Assembly: GCF_024397795.1 (NCBI RefSeq)
Contig: NZ_CP072983.1
Location: forward strand, 1,178,001-1,242,000
Length of the DNA stretch: 64,000 nucleotides
Direction: 5' to 3'
From: Lactobacillus intestinalis
Lineage (GTDB): Bacteria; Bacillota; Bacilli; Lactobacillales; Lactobacillaceae
The translations under genes and the position numbers were made by a program. Each line of letters starts with the position of its first letter. The stretch's first letter is position 1. A model generated the notes under the pieces. That model saw nothing but the letters and a program-made list of their open reading frames with translations. It ran no database searches and was not told the DNA's origin. Shown here piece after piece: positions 1-8,170 of this stretch.

Positions 1-180
1 AACTTTATTTGAATCAATATCAATTGAAAATACAAATGGATGTGAATTTATTTCACTTTGATTTGTAATTGATTTCTTAATCCCGTTTTTCATCACGGCA
101 TTTTGAGTGTTGCGATATTTTGGTGTATCTAAAAATTTTGATCTAATTTGTTTTAAATTCTTATTATCAATTTGTACCAT
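1..180 (-). CDS. PepC/PepG-like cysteine aminopeptidase, N-terminal fragment
   Basis: Only the first 60 codons lie inside the window; the gene runs off the left edge. The start ATG is at 180, preceded by AAGGAAAAGAGA. The residues around LKQIRSKFLDTPKYRNTQNA and HPFVFSIDID match the N-terminal arm of the peptidase C1B (bleomycin hydrolase) family, to which the lactobacillal aminopeptidases PepC, PepE and PepG belong. The catalytic cysteine would lie just beyond the edge, so activity cannot be judged. These cytosolic enzymes trim peptides taken up from the medium. Assignment within the family is open. Confidence 0.7.
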   Translation of the reverse strand, partial: MVQIDNKNLKQIRSKFLDTPKYRNTQNAVMKNGIKKSITNQSEINSHPFVFSIDIDSNKV

Positions 181-214
181 AAGTAATCTCTTTTCCTTAA
201 AATCACGTATTTAT

Positions 215-1864
215 TCAATTTTTACTAGTTGAAATTTCGTTATTTTCATCTTCCTTGACAATATTATTGGAAACCTGTTGATCTGGCTTATAAGGGCGCT
301 TAATTGGCATCCCCATAGGGTTTTGATCTTTAGACATAACGGTAGTAGGAACGTTTGACAAAACTTTTCCTGGCTTTTTAAGCCCTTCGATTTCCCAAGT
401 AAACGGGGCAAACTTGTTATGAGGATTTACCCAATTAGGATGCTTCTTTGAAAGCTGATATACGCTAAAGCAAATAACCAGAACCACAGCCACTAAAGCT
501 AGAATAACTGAAACATAAACTATAGGTGATCCTACTTCGGACTTAACCTGTGCTGGAGGATAAATGGCAAGAACAATTGCAAAAGCTGAAGAAATCAACC
601 CTAATCCTGCAACAATCCATGCCCCCACTTTTCCTCCTGGAACTCTAAATGAACGAGGACGGTTAGGTTGGTCATAACGCAAGCGCAGAAAAGCAGTAAA
701 CATCAAGATATAGTAAATCATGTATAAAACAGTAATTGTTTGAGTTAATAAAATCACAAATCCTTCCACATTAGGAATCAGTTTGACTAAATAGGCAACG
801 ATAGTCATGCCAGCAATTTGGGTATACATTAAATGAGCTGGCATATTATGTTTATTATTTTGCTGGAACCAGTGTGGCAAAAAGCCACTGCCTCCAACTT
901 GTCCTAGCATAAATGATGGACCTGCCATATTAGTAACAACCATAGCAATCGTATTGAAAAGTAATGCCCAAACAAGAATCATATACAACCAAGGCATCCC
1001 GATTGTAGAGCCTAAAACCCGAAATACAGAATAAAGGGTATATAAAACATTGATTTGCTTTTCTGGAATAATCATCGCAATAATTACCGTACCAACAACA
1101 AAGATCAAGAAAGCAAGAATAATTGAAATAAACATTGCTTTAGTAAAATCTTTTTCTGGATGTTTTAACTGTTTGATATGAGCAGCATTCATATCAATAC
1201 CCGTATATGAGAAAAACACTCCCGCAGCTAAGGCTAGAGTACTCATTCCATTCCATTTTGGAACTAATCCTTTAAATGTCATTGGAATAACTGGTTGGTG
1301 GCCTTGAGCTACCCAAACAATAGCCAAAATAATCATAACTGCCAAAGGGATCAAACTTCCGATAATAACTCCGTATTTAGCGATGTTAGAGAAAGCTTTA
1401 ACACCTTTAGTCGAAAGATATGTAAGAACCCAATATAAAATAATCCAACCCGTCATGATCAACAATTCATGTTGTGGTGCTTGTGCAAACTTAACAGCCG
1501 CATCATAGTTGGGTGTATAAAACATTATTGTTGCAGTAAAGCTAGGCATTCCCATCCCAAAGTTTAGAATCAATTGAAACCACAGGATAAGTAAGCAAGT
1601 TAATCCCCAGCCTTTGCCTAATCCTTCACCAACCCAACGGAAAATTCCTCCACGATTACTCCAACCTGAACCTAATTCCGCAGCAACTAGAGCTGTTGGA
1701 ATAAAGAAACAAATGGCGCCAATTGCGAAGTAAGTTACTGAGGCAAGCCCATAAAATGATTGCTGAACATCATTTGCTAGTCCCGCAACAATGGAAACAT
1801 TCATCATTGTTAAGGCAAGTACGGAGATATAGGTCTTTTTCCTGTTAGTTTTTTCTTCTCCCAT
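215..1864 (-). CDS. APC-family amino acid permease, glutamate/GABA antiporter-like
   Basis: A 549-residue integral membrane protein with about twelve hydrophobic segments and a hydrophilic tail of about 70 residues. The early segment with FFIPTALVAAELGSGW and the following GGIFRWVGEGLG resemble the GadC-type glutamate:GABA antiporter branch of the APC superfamily, which exchanges amino acids across the cell membrane. The exact substrate is not readable. I place the start at the ATG at 1864, because GAAGTGAG lies 7 nt before it; the longer reading frame begins at an unsupported TTG at 1885. No decarboxylase gene is adjacent, so a role in acid resistance is only a possibility. Confidence 0.75.
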   Translation of the reverse strand: MGEEKTNRKKTYISVLALTMMNVSIVAGLANDVQQSFYGLASVTYFAIGAICFFIPTALVAAELGSGWSNRGGIFRWVGEGLGKGWGLTCLLILWFQLILNFGMGMPSFTATIMFYTPNYDAAVKFAQAPQHELLIMTGWIILYWVLTYLSTKGVKAFSNIAKYGVIIGSLIPLAVMIILAIVWVAQGHQPVIPMTFKGLVPKWNGMSTLALAAGVFFSYTGIDMNAAHIKQLKHPEKDFTKAMFISIILAFLIFVVGTVIIAMIIPEKQINVLYTLYSVFRVLGSTIGMPWLYMILVWALLFNTIAMVVTNMAGPSFMLGQVGGSGFLPHWFQQNNKHNMPAHLMYTQIAGMTIVAYLVKLIPNVEGFVILLTQTITVLYMIYYILMFTAFLRLRYDQPNRPRSFRVPGGKVGAWIVAGLGLISSAFAIVLAIYPPAQVKSEVGSPIVYVSVILALVAVVLVICFSVYQLSKKHPNWVNPHNKFAPFTWEIEGLKKPGKVLSNVPTTVMSKDQNPMGMPIKRPYKPDQQVSNNIVKEDENNEISTSKN

Positions 1865-1952
1865 GCAAATACTCACTTCTTCCAAAAGAAACTTACTGAA
1901 AGTTAATCTATAAAAATAAAAAATTAATACAATAAATAACTATTTATATAAT

Positions 1953-1964
1953 AACTTGCAAGTT
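1953..1964. promoter_or_regulatory. AACTTGCAAGTT palindrome upstream of the permease gene
   Basis: A perfect 12-base palindrome about 90 bp upstream of the permease start, followed on the minus strand by an AT-rich TATATAAA stretch that could be a -10 region. It may be an operator, but no regulator is identified. Confidence 0.3.
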
Positions 1965-1987
1965 AAGATAATAATTATATATTCACC

Positions 1988-2015
1988 TTTTAGATTAGAA
2001 GCTAAAAATCTAAAA
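1988..2015. repeat. 9-bp inverted repeat between permease and surface-protein genes
   Basis: TTTTAGATT at 1988-1996 and AATCTAAAA at 2007-2015 form a stem with a 10-nt loop. No good T run follows on either strand. It lies between the terminator of the upstream gene and the presumed permease promoter. The role is unknown. Confidence 0.35.
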
Positions 2016-2050
2016 AGCAAGTAAAAGCAATCGAGCTCTCTTGTGTCAAA

Positions 2051-2097
2051 AATAAAAAAGGTAGATAAAAACATCTTCATGTTTCTATCTACCCTTT
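2051..2097 (-). terminator. Rho-independent terminator of the secreted-protein gene
   Basis: Stem GGTAGATA...TATCTACC spanning 2060-2092, followed on the minus strand by TTTTTTATTTTT. It lies 17 nt after the stop codon of the gene ending at 2114. Confidence 0.85.
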
Positions 2098-2113
2098 ATT
2101 CAGATAGTCTATT

Positions 2114-3796
2114 TTACTTCAAATCGCCAACTAATAATTCTGCTCTTTGAGCTAAGTTTACATATAACTTATTATCACTAATTGAAATACCTTCTACTTC
2201 ACGACCACTCTTAAATTGGTATGAATGTTTAAGCGTACCATCATAACCAACTTTAAAGATTAAGTCATTGAAGGAAATGTAGAAGTTATTGTTCTTGGTA
2301 TCATACGTAAATCCTTGAACAGGTGCACCGTTATTTACGAAATCACCATCAGTTACCCCAACTAATTGTGAATACCAATTATCGCCAGTCCGTGATAACT
2401 TCCAGTATTCATAACGATGTTTTTCAGTATCATGGTAAAGCCCATACATAGTATGATCATCAACTACCACTGCGTTTTGGTAGTAACGAGAATCTTCTGC
2501 ATTTCCCTTATTCCAAGTCTTAACAGTCCAAATCTTATTAATGCACATGTCACTCTTACGGATTTGAACTAATTCTTCTGAATCAGTAGTTTGATGCATT
2601 GTATGATCATTTACTAAAGCATAAATATACTTGTCAGTTGATCCTAAGGCTTGTCCGTGACCAATTGGAATATAAGGACTTACTTTAATATTTTGAACAT
2701 ACTTATTAAACTTATCCTGACTCATTTCATTTAAGTGTTGAGGATTATAAGGGCTCTTCAACTTACTTAAATCATAACCAACAATATGGCCATTCATCAA
2801 ATTAGTGTGGCTAAGCAAACTAGTATAAGCCCAGTTATTTGAAACTGTTACACCTTCTGGAATATGACCTACACGATTAATATTTCCATCATCAGAATAA
2901 GTTTTAATACTTAATAGAACTGGTTGATATAAACGAGTGGTCAAAGAAAGGTTTCCACTAGAAAAAGTATGCTTTACAGTTTCTGGTTGGAATTCCTTAG
3001 GACTAATATAGTTGATTGAGGCACCGTAGTGTGAATCCCATGATTGAAAATCATTAGTACCTTTTTTAGCTGAAACGCTATCAGCATCCCCGTAACCTTC
3101 TTTGGTACTCTTTCTTACTGTGATAGCTACAGTCGAACTACCTGACCCATAAGTGTACTTTACCTTATAAGTCTTTGGGGTACCACAATTAATTGTAGAC
3201 TTAGAAACATTCACTTCTTGGTTGTCTACGACTGTACCGGTTGAATCAGTAGCATAACTAATTGCATCTTTAGGATCGAAAGTATAATTATCATTTCTTA
3301 CCAAAGAAACGGTCTTTGGAGTTTCGATTGTGTTTCTAGCAAAGTAGTTTTGGTTAACCCAACCTACACGTCGACCATCTACATAAATCAACCAGTAAGT
3401 ATATTTCTTAGTCTTAATACTTTGATTTGATTGAATATGGCTATAGCGGAAATTTTGACCATCGGCTACCTTAGTATGAACTTTACCGTTTGAAACACTC
3501 TTCCATACCTTGTAATTCTTAGCTCCAGCTACTTTAGTCATAATATCGTAACTAGTAGTAGTTTGCGCAGGCTCTTTCTTTTTATCCGTTACATTACCCG
3601 CTTCACTATCACCTTTAGTAGCTAAATTATTTTTGCTTGAAGAATCTGTATCACTTTTTACACTTGAATCAGTTGTTTTTGTACTTGTGTTTTGGCTAGT
3701 ACTTGCTGCAAATGTAGTTGTAGAATAACCAGCAAAAATTCCTAAACTGATTACCAAAGCAGATGCACATGTCAAAACTTTCTTTGAATAATTCAA
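2114..3796 (-). CDS. Secreted modular surface protein with helveticin-like C-terminal region
   Basis: 560 residues. Residues 1-31 form a signal peptide (NYSKK start, hydrophobic core, cleavage near TFAAS). Residues 32-80 are Ser/Thr/Lys/Asp-rich linker. About 85-155 looks like a GW/SH3-type wall-binding module (KVWKS, YWLIYVDGRRVGWVNQNYF). About 160-230 looks like a bacterial Ig-like domain. About 235-560 is a beta-rich region whose end, with VQGFTYD, NNNFYISFND and REVEGISISDNKLYVNLA, resembles the C-terminal half of helveticin J-family proteins. There is no LPXTG signal or clear membrane anchor. The start ATG has CGGAGGGAA before it. Export and wall association are well supported; a bacteriocin-like role is only inference. 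Confidence 0.65.
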   Translation of the reverse strand: MNYSKKVLTCASALVISLGIFAGYSTTTFAASTSQNTSTKTTDSSVKSDTDSSSKNNLATKGDSEAGNVTDKKKEPAQTTTSYDIMTKVAGAKNYKVWKSVSNGKVHTKVADGQNFRYSHIQSNQSIKTKKYTYWLIYVDGRRVGWVNQNYFARNTIETPKTVSLVRNDNYTFDPKDAISYATDSTGTVVDNQEVNVSKSTINCGTPKTYKVKYTYGSGSSTVAITVRKSTKEGYGDADSVSAKKGTNDFQSWDSHYGASINYISPKEFQPETVKHTFSSGNLSLTTRLYQPVLLSIKTYSDDGNINRVGHIPEGVTVSNNWAYTSLLSHTNLMNGHIVGYDLSKLKSPYNPQHLNEMSQDKFNKYVQNIKVSPYIPIGHGQALGSTDKYIYALVNDHTMHQTTDSEELVQIRKSDMCINKIWTVKTWNKGNAEDSRYYQNAVVVDDHTMYGLYHDTEKHRYEYWKLSRTGDNWYSQLVGVTDGDFVNNGAPVQGFTYDTKNNNFYISFNDLIFKVGYDGTLKHSYQFKSGREVEGISISDNKLYVNLAQRAELLVGDLK

Positions 3797-3910
3797 AAAA
3801 ATTCCCTCCGAAATAATAATTCACTACTTCTATTGTAATATGAACCATAGTAATAGAAAAATACAAAATCAATACAATTTAATTAATTTTTAGCATCTGA
3901 GCCTCATCTA

Positions 3911-3939
3911 TTGACATAATTAAAAGTAAGTGATTTAAT
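3911..3939 (+). promoter_or_regulatory. clpP promoter
   Basis: TTGACA at 3911-3916, a 17-bp spacer and TTTAAT at 3934-3939 make a near-consensus sigma-A promoter. Transcription would start inside the CIRCE element that follows. Confidence 0.85.
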
Positions 3940-3965
3940 TAGCACTGTACTCATGAGAGTGCTAA
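3939..3965 (+). promoter_or_regulatory. CIRCE operator (HrcA site) of clpP
   Basis: Left arm TTAGCACTG at 3939-3947, a 9-nt spacer, and right arm GAGTGCTAA at 3957-3965. This fits the CIRCE consensus (9-9-9) with one mismatch at the inner base of the left arm. It directly abuts the -10 box, so HrcA binding would block clpP transcription until heat or protein stress titrates HrcA. Confidence 0.92.
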
Positions 3966-3988
3966 CAATTTTTATAGGAGGCAAATAT

Positions 3989-4573
3989 ATGCTTGTACCT
4001 ACAGTTATTGAACAAACTGCTCGTGGCGAACGTGCCTACGATATTTACTCACGTTTATTAAAAGATAGAATTATCATGCTTAGCGGTGAAATCAACGACC
4101 AAATGGCTAACTCAATCATCGCTCAATTATTATTCCTTGATGCACAAGACAATACTAAAGACATTTCTCTTTACATTAACTCACCAGGTGGTGTAATTAC
4201 TTCTGGTCTTGCAATTATGGATACTATGAACTTTATTAAATCAGACGTTTCTACTATTGCAATTGGTATGGCTGCTTCAATGGCATCTATTCTTTTGACC
4301 AGTGGTACTAAGGGTAAGCGTTTCGCACTTCCTAACTCAACTGTTTTAATTCACCAACCTTTAGGTGGTGCTCAAGGTCAACAAACCGACATTCAAATTG
4401 CTGCTGAAGAAATTTTGAAGAGTCGTAAGAAGATTAATCAAATCTTACACGAAACTACCGGTCAACCTTTGGAAAAGATCCAAAAGGATACTGAACGTGA
4501 TAACTACCTTAGTGCTGAAGAAGCGAAGGAATACGGTTTAATCGATGAAATTATGGTTAACAAGAAGAAGTAA
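3989..4573 (+). CDS. clpP: ATP-dependent Clp protease proteolytic subunit ClpP
   Basis: 194 residues, the normal length. The serine protease triad is intact: Ser97 in GMAASMAS, His122 in LIHQPLGG and Asp171 in TERDNYLS. ClpP forms the double-heptamer chamber that degrades proteins unfolded by ClpC, ClpE or ClpX in the cytosol. The start is the ATG at 3989, with AGGAGG 8 nt upstream; the longer frame from 3953 begins inside the CIRCE operator and is not real. Neither neighbour is on the same strand, so clpP is monocistronic and closes at the bidirectional terminator at 4587. Regulation by HrcA is indicated by the CIRCE element. Confidence 0.97.
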   Translation: MLVPTVIEQTARGERAYDIYSRLLKDRIIMLSGEINDQMANSIIAQLLFLDAQDNTKDISLYINSPGGVITSGLAIMDTMNFIKSDVSTIAIGMAASMASILLTSGTKGKRFALPNSTVLIHQPLGGAQGQQTDIQIAAEEILKSRKKINQILHETTGQPLEKIQKDTERDNYLSAEEAKEYGLIDEIMVNKKK

Positions 4574-4586
4574 TTTCAAATAATAT

Positions 4587-4619
4587 AAAAAATAGAGTTC
4601 CACGGAACTCTATTTTTTT
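4587..4619. terminator. Bidirectional terminator between clpP and whiA
   Basis: A near-perfect hairpin, AAAAAATAGAGTTCC / GGAACTCTATTTTTT with an AC loop. A T run follows on both strands, so it serves convergent clpP (+) and whiA (-); it overlaps the whiA stop codon. Confidence 0.9.
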
Positions 4620-5553
4620 ACGCCCTTAAACCATCTGCTAACTCACGTAATTTTTTAAAACGATGATTCACACCTGATTTTGAAATTGGACCATCTGGAA
4701 TTTGTTCAGCAACTTCCTTTAATGAAAGCTCCGGATGACTTAACCGAAAACGAGCTAAACTTTGCAATTTATCAGGTAAACTATCTAAACCATTTTTTTC
4801 ATCAATTAATTGAATATCTTCAACTTGTTTAGCAGCCGCGGTGGCTGTTTTTTTCATATTGGCAGTATCACAATTAACCAAACGATTTACTGAATTACGC
4901 ATATCCCGCATAATTCGTAAATCCTCAAAAGAAAGCATGGCATTTAATGCACCAATAATATGCAAGAAATCACCAATTTTTTCTGCTTCTTTCAAATAAG
5001 TAATATAGCCTCGTCTCCGCTTAGTTGTTTTAGCATTCAAGTAAAAATACTGATTCATCAACTTCGCCAAATCCAAATTATGATCTTCATAAGTTGAATA
5101 AATTTCTAAGTGGTAGCGACTTGTTTCTGGATTATTAACGCTCCCTCCTGCCAAAAAAGCCCCTCTTAAATAGGACATTGCTCCTTCACGTGACTTCATA
5201 ATACGTTCAGGAATGCGGGTAACCAAGCCTTTTTCATCATCCCAAATTTGAAGATTCTCCAAAATCTCTTTTACATTTCGCTGTAAACGAACCAAATATT
5301 GATTATTTTTCTTCAATTTCATCTTCTTGGAAACAATTAATAAAGGTTCAATTCCATAAGCAATTTTAATTAAAGAAAAAATACGCCGAGCAATTGCAGG
5401 ATTTTCTGTAGTAATATCTAAACTAAATTGATGATCATGTAAGTTTAATACCCCATTCATACGCAAAAAAGCGGCCAATTCCGCTTTTGCATGCTCGGGA
5501 TGAACCGGCAAAGAAGTTAATTCTTTTTTGACATCACTTGCATAACTAACCAT
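4618..5553 (-). CDS. whiA: WhiA, LAGLIDADG-like DNA-binding regulator
   Basis: 311 residues. The N-terminal two-thirds is the degenerate LAGLIDADG homing-endonuclease fold typical of WhiA ([16 protein letters not shown] near residue 120, [19 protein letters not shown]). The C-terminal part is a helix-turn-helix ([23 protein letters not shown] in outline). WhiA is a sporulation regulator in actinomycetes and affects division and chromosome segregation in Firmicutes. The chosen start is the ATG at 5553; its frame overlaps the yvcK stop by 8 nt, and AAGGAG lies further upstream within yvcK. It is the third gene of the conserved rapZ-yvcK-whiA operon. Confidence 0.95.
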   Translation of the reverse strand: MVSYASDVKKELTSLPVHPEHAKAELAAFLRMNGVLNLHDHQFSLDITTENPAIARRIFSLIKIAYGIEPLLIVSKKMKLKKNNQYLVRLQRNVKEILENLQIWDDEKGLVTRIPERIMKSREGAMSYLRGAFLAGGSVNNPETSRYHLEIYSTYEDHNLDLAKLMNQYFYLNAKTTKRRRGYITYLKEAEKIGDFLHIIGALNAMLSFEDLRIMRDMRNSVNRLVNCDTANMKKTATAAAKQVEDIQLIDEKNGLDSLPDKLQSLARFRLSHPELSLKEVAEQIPDGPISKSGVNHRFKKLRELADGLRA

Positions 5554-6589
5554 TATTATCAGCCATTCTTCTCCTTGACATCGCTTCAAATGCCAAATTA
5601 ATGATTTCCTTAGCTACTTTTTCTCCATCATGAAAAACTAAGCCATGACGTTGATCAATAAAATCATCGGTAATTACTCGGCATTCTTGTTCTCTTAATC
5701 CTGCAAAATCATTCCCAACTGGCTCCAAATACTCATCATAATCTTCTGGATGGAACTTGCTCATATCAATTTTGGCACCATTTACCAAAGCAGTATTGAT
5801 ATAATGTCCCCCCAGATGATCATTAATCACTTTAACATGATCAGCGTCATTAAAATGATCCGTTTCACCACGTTGAGTCATGATATTACAAATATAAATA
5901 ACCTCAGCACTAGTTTCTCGAACAGCTTCTCCTAAATTAGAAATCATTAAATTAGGTAAAATTGAAGTAAATAAACTTCCTGGTCCCAAAACTACTGCAT
6001 CAGCTTGCATAATTGCTGCTAAAACTGGCAAAACAGCCTTAGGTTCTTCATTTGAATCAGTATCAGTTACCCATACTCGTTTAATGCGCTTATCTTTAGA
6101 AGTGATTTCAGTTTCACCAACTTCAGTTGTCCCATCAACAAATTCCGCATTTAAAGTCAAAGGTTCATTAGAAGCAGGAAAAACATGGCCATCTACTTGC
6201 ATCATTTTTGAAAGTGATTGAACTGCATCAAAAATATTTCCATGCATTTCATTCAAAGCCGCAATAATCAAATTTCCAATTGCATGACCTGAGAAAAATG
6301 AATCAGAAGAATCAAAGCGATATTGAAAAATATTTTTCTTTTCTTGGGAAATATCGCTTAATGATACCAACACATTTCTAATATCACCAGGTGGAACTAC
6401 ATTGATAAAATTGCGAATTGATCCAGATGAACCACCATCATCAGAAACGGTGACGATTGCTGTAATTTCTGCATTGCGCTTTTTTAAAGCATTTAAAATT
6501 ACTGGTAAGCCTGTACCGCCTCCAATAACTACTACTTTGGGACGTCTGCCTTTTATTACTCGAACTATTTTAGTTTCTGCGTATGACAA
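5546..6589 (-). CDS. yvcK: YvcK/GlmR-family gluconeogenesis and morphology factor
   Basis: 347 residues. It carries the nucleotide-sugar-binding glycine motif [14 protein letters not shown] at about 19-32 and the family signature [12 protein letters not shown] at about 48-59. [16 protein letters not shown] lies further on. In Bacillus subtilis YvcK (GlmR) binds UDP-GlcNAc, supports growth on gluconeogenic carbon and influences peptidoglycan precursor supply. The gene sits 10 nt downstream of rapZ and overlaps whiA, which fits a tight operon. All conserved motifs are present. Confidence 0.95.
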   Translation of the reverse strand: MSYAETKIVRVIKGRRPKVVVIGGGTGLPVILNALKKRNAEITAIVTVSDDGGSSGSIRNFINVVPPGDIRNVLVSLSDISQEKKNIFQYRFDSSDSFFSGHAIGNLIIAALNEMHGNIFDAVQSLSKMMQVDGHVFPASNEPLTLNAEFVDGTTEVGETEITSKDKRIKRVWVTDTDSNEEPKAVLPVLAAIMQADAVVLGPGSLFTSILPNLMISNLGEAVRETSAEVIYICNIMTQRGETDHFNDADHVKVINDHLGGHYINTALVNGAKIDMSKFHPEDYDEYLEPVGNDFAGLREQECRVITDDFIDQRHGLVFHDGEKVAKEIINLAFEAMSRRRMADNNG

Positions 6590-6599
6590 ACATCTTCAC

Positions 6600-7475
6600 C
6601 TACTTTCTACTGTAACGGCTAACCTCGCGGTGGGTAATATCAACCGGATACTTTTTAGAAAGGTCACGTGCTAACTGTTGCGCAATTGATACGCTTCGGT
6701 GTTGGCCGCCAGTACAACCAATTGCAATTGTGAGCTTTTCTTTACCTTCTTTAATATATCCAGGAATCGCCGTTTTCAATAAATCTAATAATTTTTGATA
6801 AAATACTTGCGTTTCTTCTTTGCTCATGACGTAGTCAAATACCCGCTTATCAAGTCCAGTAAAAGGCCTCAATTCAGGGATATAGAATGGATTAGGTAAG
6901 AATCGTACATCCATTACAATATCAGCATCAATTGGCATCCCATACTTAAAGCCAAATGACATAACTTCAATTGAAAAAGGCTGTCTTTTACTGTCACTAA
7001 AGGTACTTAACAACTTTTCTTTTAATTGCTTTGTCGACAACTTAGAAGTATCAATTATATAGTTAGACCGATTCTTGATTGGTGTGAGAATTCGACGTTC
7101 CTCCAAAATCCCATCAAGAAGACGACCACTATTTGCAAGGGGCGGTAGCCGTCTAGTCTCCTTATAACGCGCAACTAAAGTATCATTAGAGGCTTCTAAA
7201 AATAAAATAGTTGCTTGAACTTTTCCATTATCTTCAAGTGAATTTACTTCATCAAGTAAATCGGTATAAAAATTTTTCACTCTTAAATCAATTACTACTG
7301 CTACTTTTTGGAAATCATTAGAATTAATCATTAAATCCCAAAAACTACTTAAAAGAGTTGGAGGTAAATTATCAACTACAAAATACCCCATATCTTCTAA
7401 GGCATGAGCAGTTACAGTCTTACCTGCACCACTCATTCCAGTTACAATTAGTAATTGCTTCTTTTCTTCAGCCAT
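6600..7475 (-). CDS. rapZ: RapZ/YvcJ nucleotide-binding protein
   Basis: 291 residues, the usual length. Walker A GMSGAGKT occupies residues 13-20, followed by DMGYFVVDNLPP. The C-terminal domain has IAIGCTGGQHRSVSIAQQL, typical of RapZ. Homologues bind ATP/GTP; the E. coli protein is an RNase adaptor controlling glmS through small RNAs, while in Gram-positives YvcJ is linked to competence and its RNA role is unproven. It is the first gene of rapZ-yvcK-whiA. The start ATG at 7475 is preceded by GGGGAGGAC. Confidence 0.95.
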   Translation of the reverse strand: MAEEKKQLLIVTGMSGAGKTVTAHALEDMGYFVVDNLPPTLLSSFWDLMINSNDFQKVAVVIDLRVKNFYTDLLDEVNSLEDNGKVQATILFLEASNDTLVARYKETRRLPPLANSGRLLDGILEERRILTPIKNRSNYIIDTSKLSTKQLKEKLLSTFSDSKRQPFSIEVMSFGFKYGMPIDADIVMDVRFLPNPFYIPELRPFTGLDKRVFDYVMSKEETQVFYQKLLDLLKTAIPGYIKEGKEKLTIAIGCTGGQHRSVSIAQQLARDLSKKYPVDITHREVSRYSRK

Positions 7476-7533
7476 TGTGCTGTCCTCCCCTACCCTTGCA
7501 TTATAACATACCGGGTGTTTCTTTTTTTATAAT

Positions 7534-7562
7534 AAAAAAAGAAGTCTTACGACTTCTTAAAA
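7534..7562 (-). terminator. Terminator of the DUF308 gene
   Basis: AAGAAGTC / GACTTCTT stem (7539-7558) with a TTAC loop. TTTTTTTATT follows on the minus strand, 3 nt after the stop at 7565. Confidence 0.85.
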
Positions 7563-7564
7563 TT

Positions 7565-8110
7565 TTATCTGTGCATCCAAGCTGTTACAATTTCGTTGAT
7601 TCCGAATACTAATAACCAAAATGCGACTAACCATACTAAACTCAAAGCTGCGATTAATGGATTAAAGATCAAAAATACAGCAATAATCAAACTCAAGATA
7701 TTCATAATCAAGCTAAAGATAAAATAGCCAGTTGAAAAATCTTTTAAGTGCCATGAAAATACAATCCCTACCACTGAGTCCACAAAGAACCAAATTGCAA
7801 ATAAGTAGGCAATTGTTAAACCACCGATATCATAGGAGCATAAGAACAGAACACCTACAATAATATCTAAAATACCAGAAATCAAAGTTACCCAGCTACG
7901 TGAAAAGAAGTTGCGGAAACGTGAATATCCAGCTAGCCATACAAACCCTTGGACAATAGACAAAATACCAAAGATTAACACAAAGGCATGTAATCCTTTC
8001 CCAGGGTGACGAATTAATAGAAAAGCTGCAATGACCATTAGGACACCTGCAATTAATGCGCCCCAATCAAAACCACGGTTGCTTCTTGATGATGTAGAAA
8101 AATTATCCAT
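7565..8110 (-). CDS. DUF308/HdeD-family membrane protein
   Basis: 181 residues with about six transmembrane segments arranged as repeated pairs, as in the HdeD/DUF308 family (GALIAGVLMVIAAFLLIRHPGKG, then GILDIIVGVLFL). HdeD is tied to acid resistance in E. coli, but function in lactobacilli is not established. The start is the ATG at 8110, with AAGGAGGAG 7 nt before it; a longer in-frame extension to 8170 has no such site and runs up against the uvrA stop. It follows uvrA on the same strand by 60 bp and ends in its own terminator. Confidence 0.8.
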   Translation of the reverse strand: MDNFSTSSRSNRGFDWGALIAGVLMVIAAFLLIRHPGKGLHAFVLIFGILSIVQGFVWLAGYSRFRNFFSRSWVTLISGILDIIVGVLFLCSYDIGGLTIAYLFAIWFFVDSVVGIVFSWHLKDFSTGYFIFSLIMNILSLIIAVFLIFNPLIAALSLVWLVAFWLLVFGINEIVTAWMHR

Positions 8111-8170
8111 AATTTTCTCCTCCTTGAAGCATATTTTACACTTATTAATTAATAATGTAATACTTGACAA

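Noticed and set aside
3953..3988. Upstream extension of ClpP from an ATG at 3953
   Set aside because: That ATG lies inside the CIRCE operator, and AGGAGG sits before the ATG at 3989, which gives the normal ClpP N-terminus.
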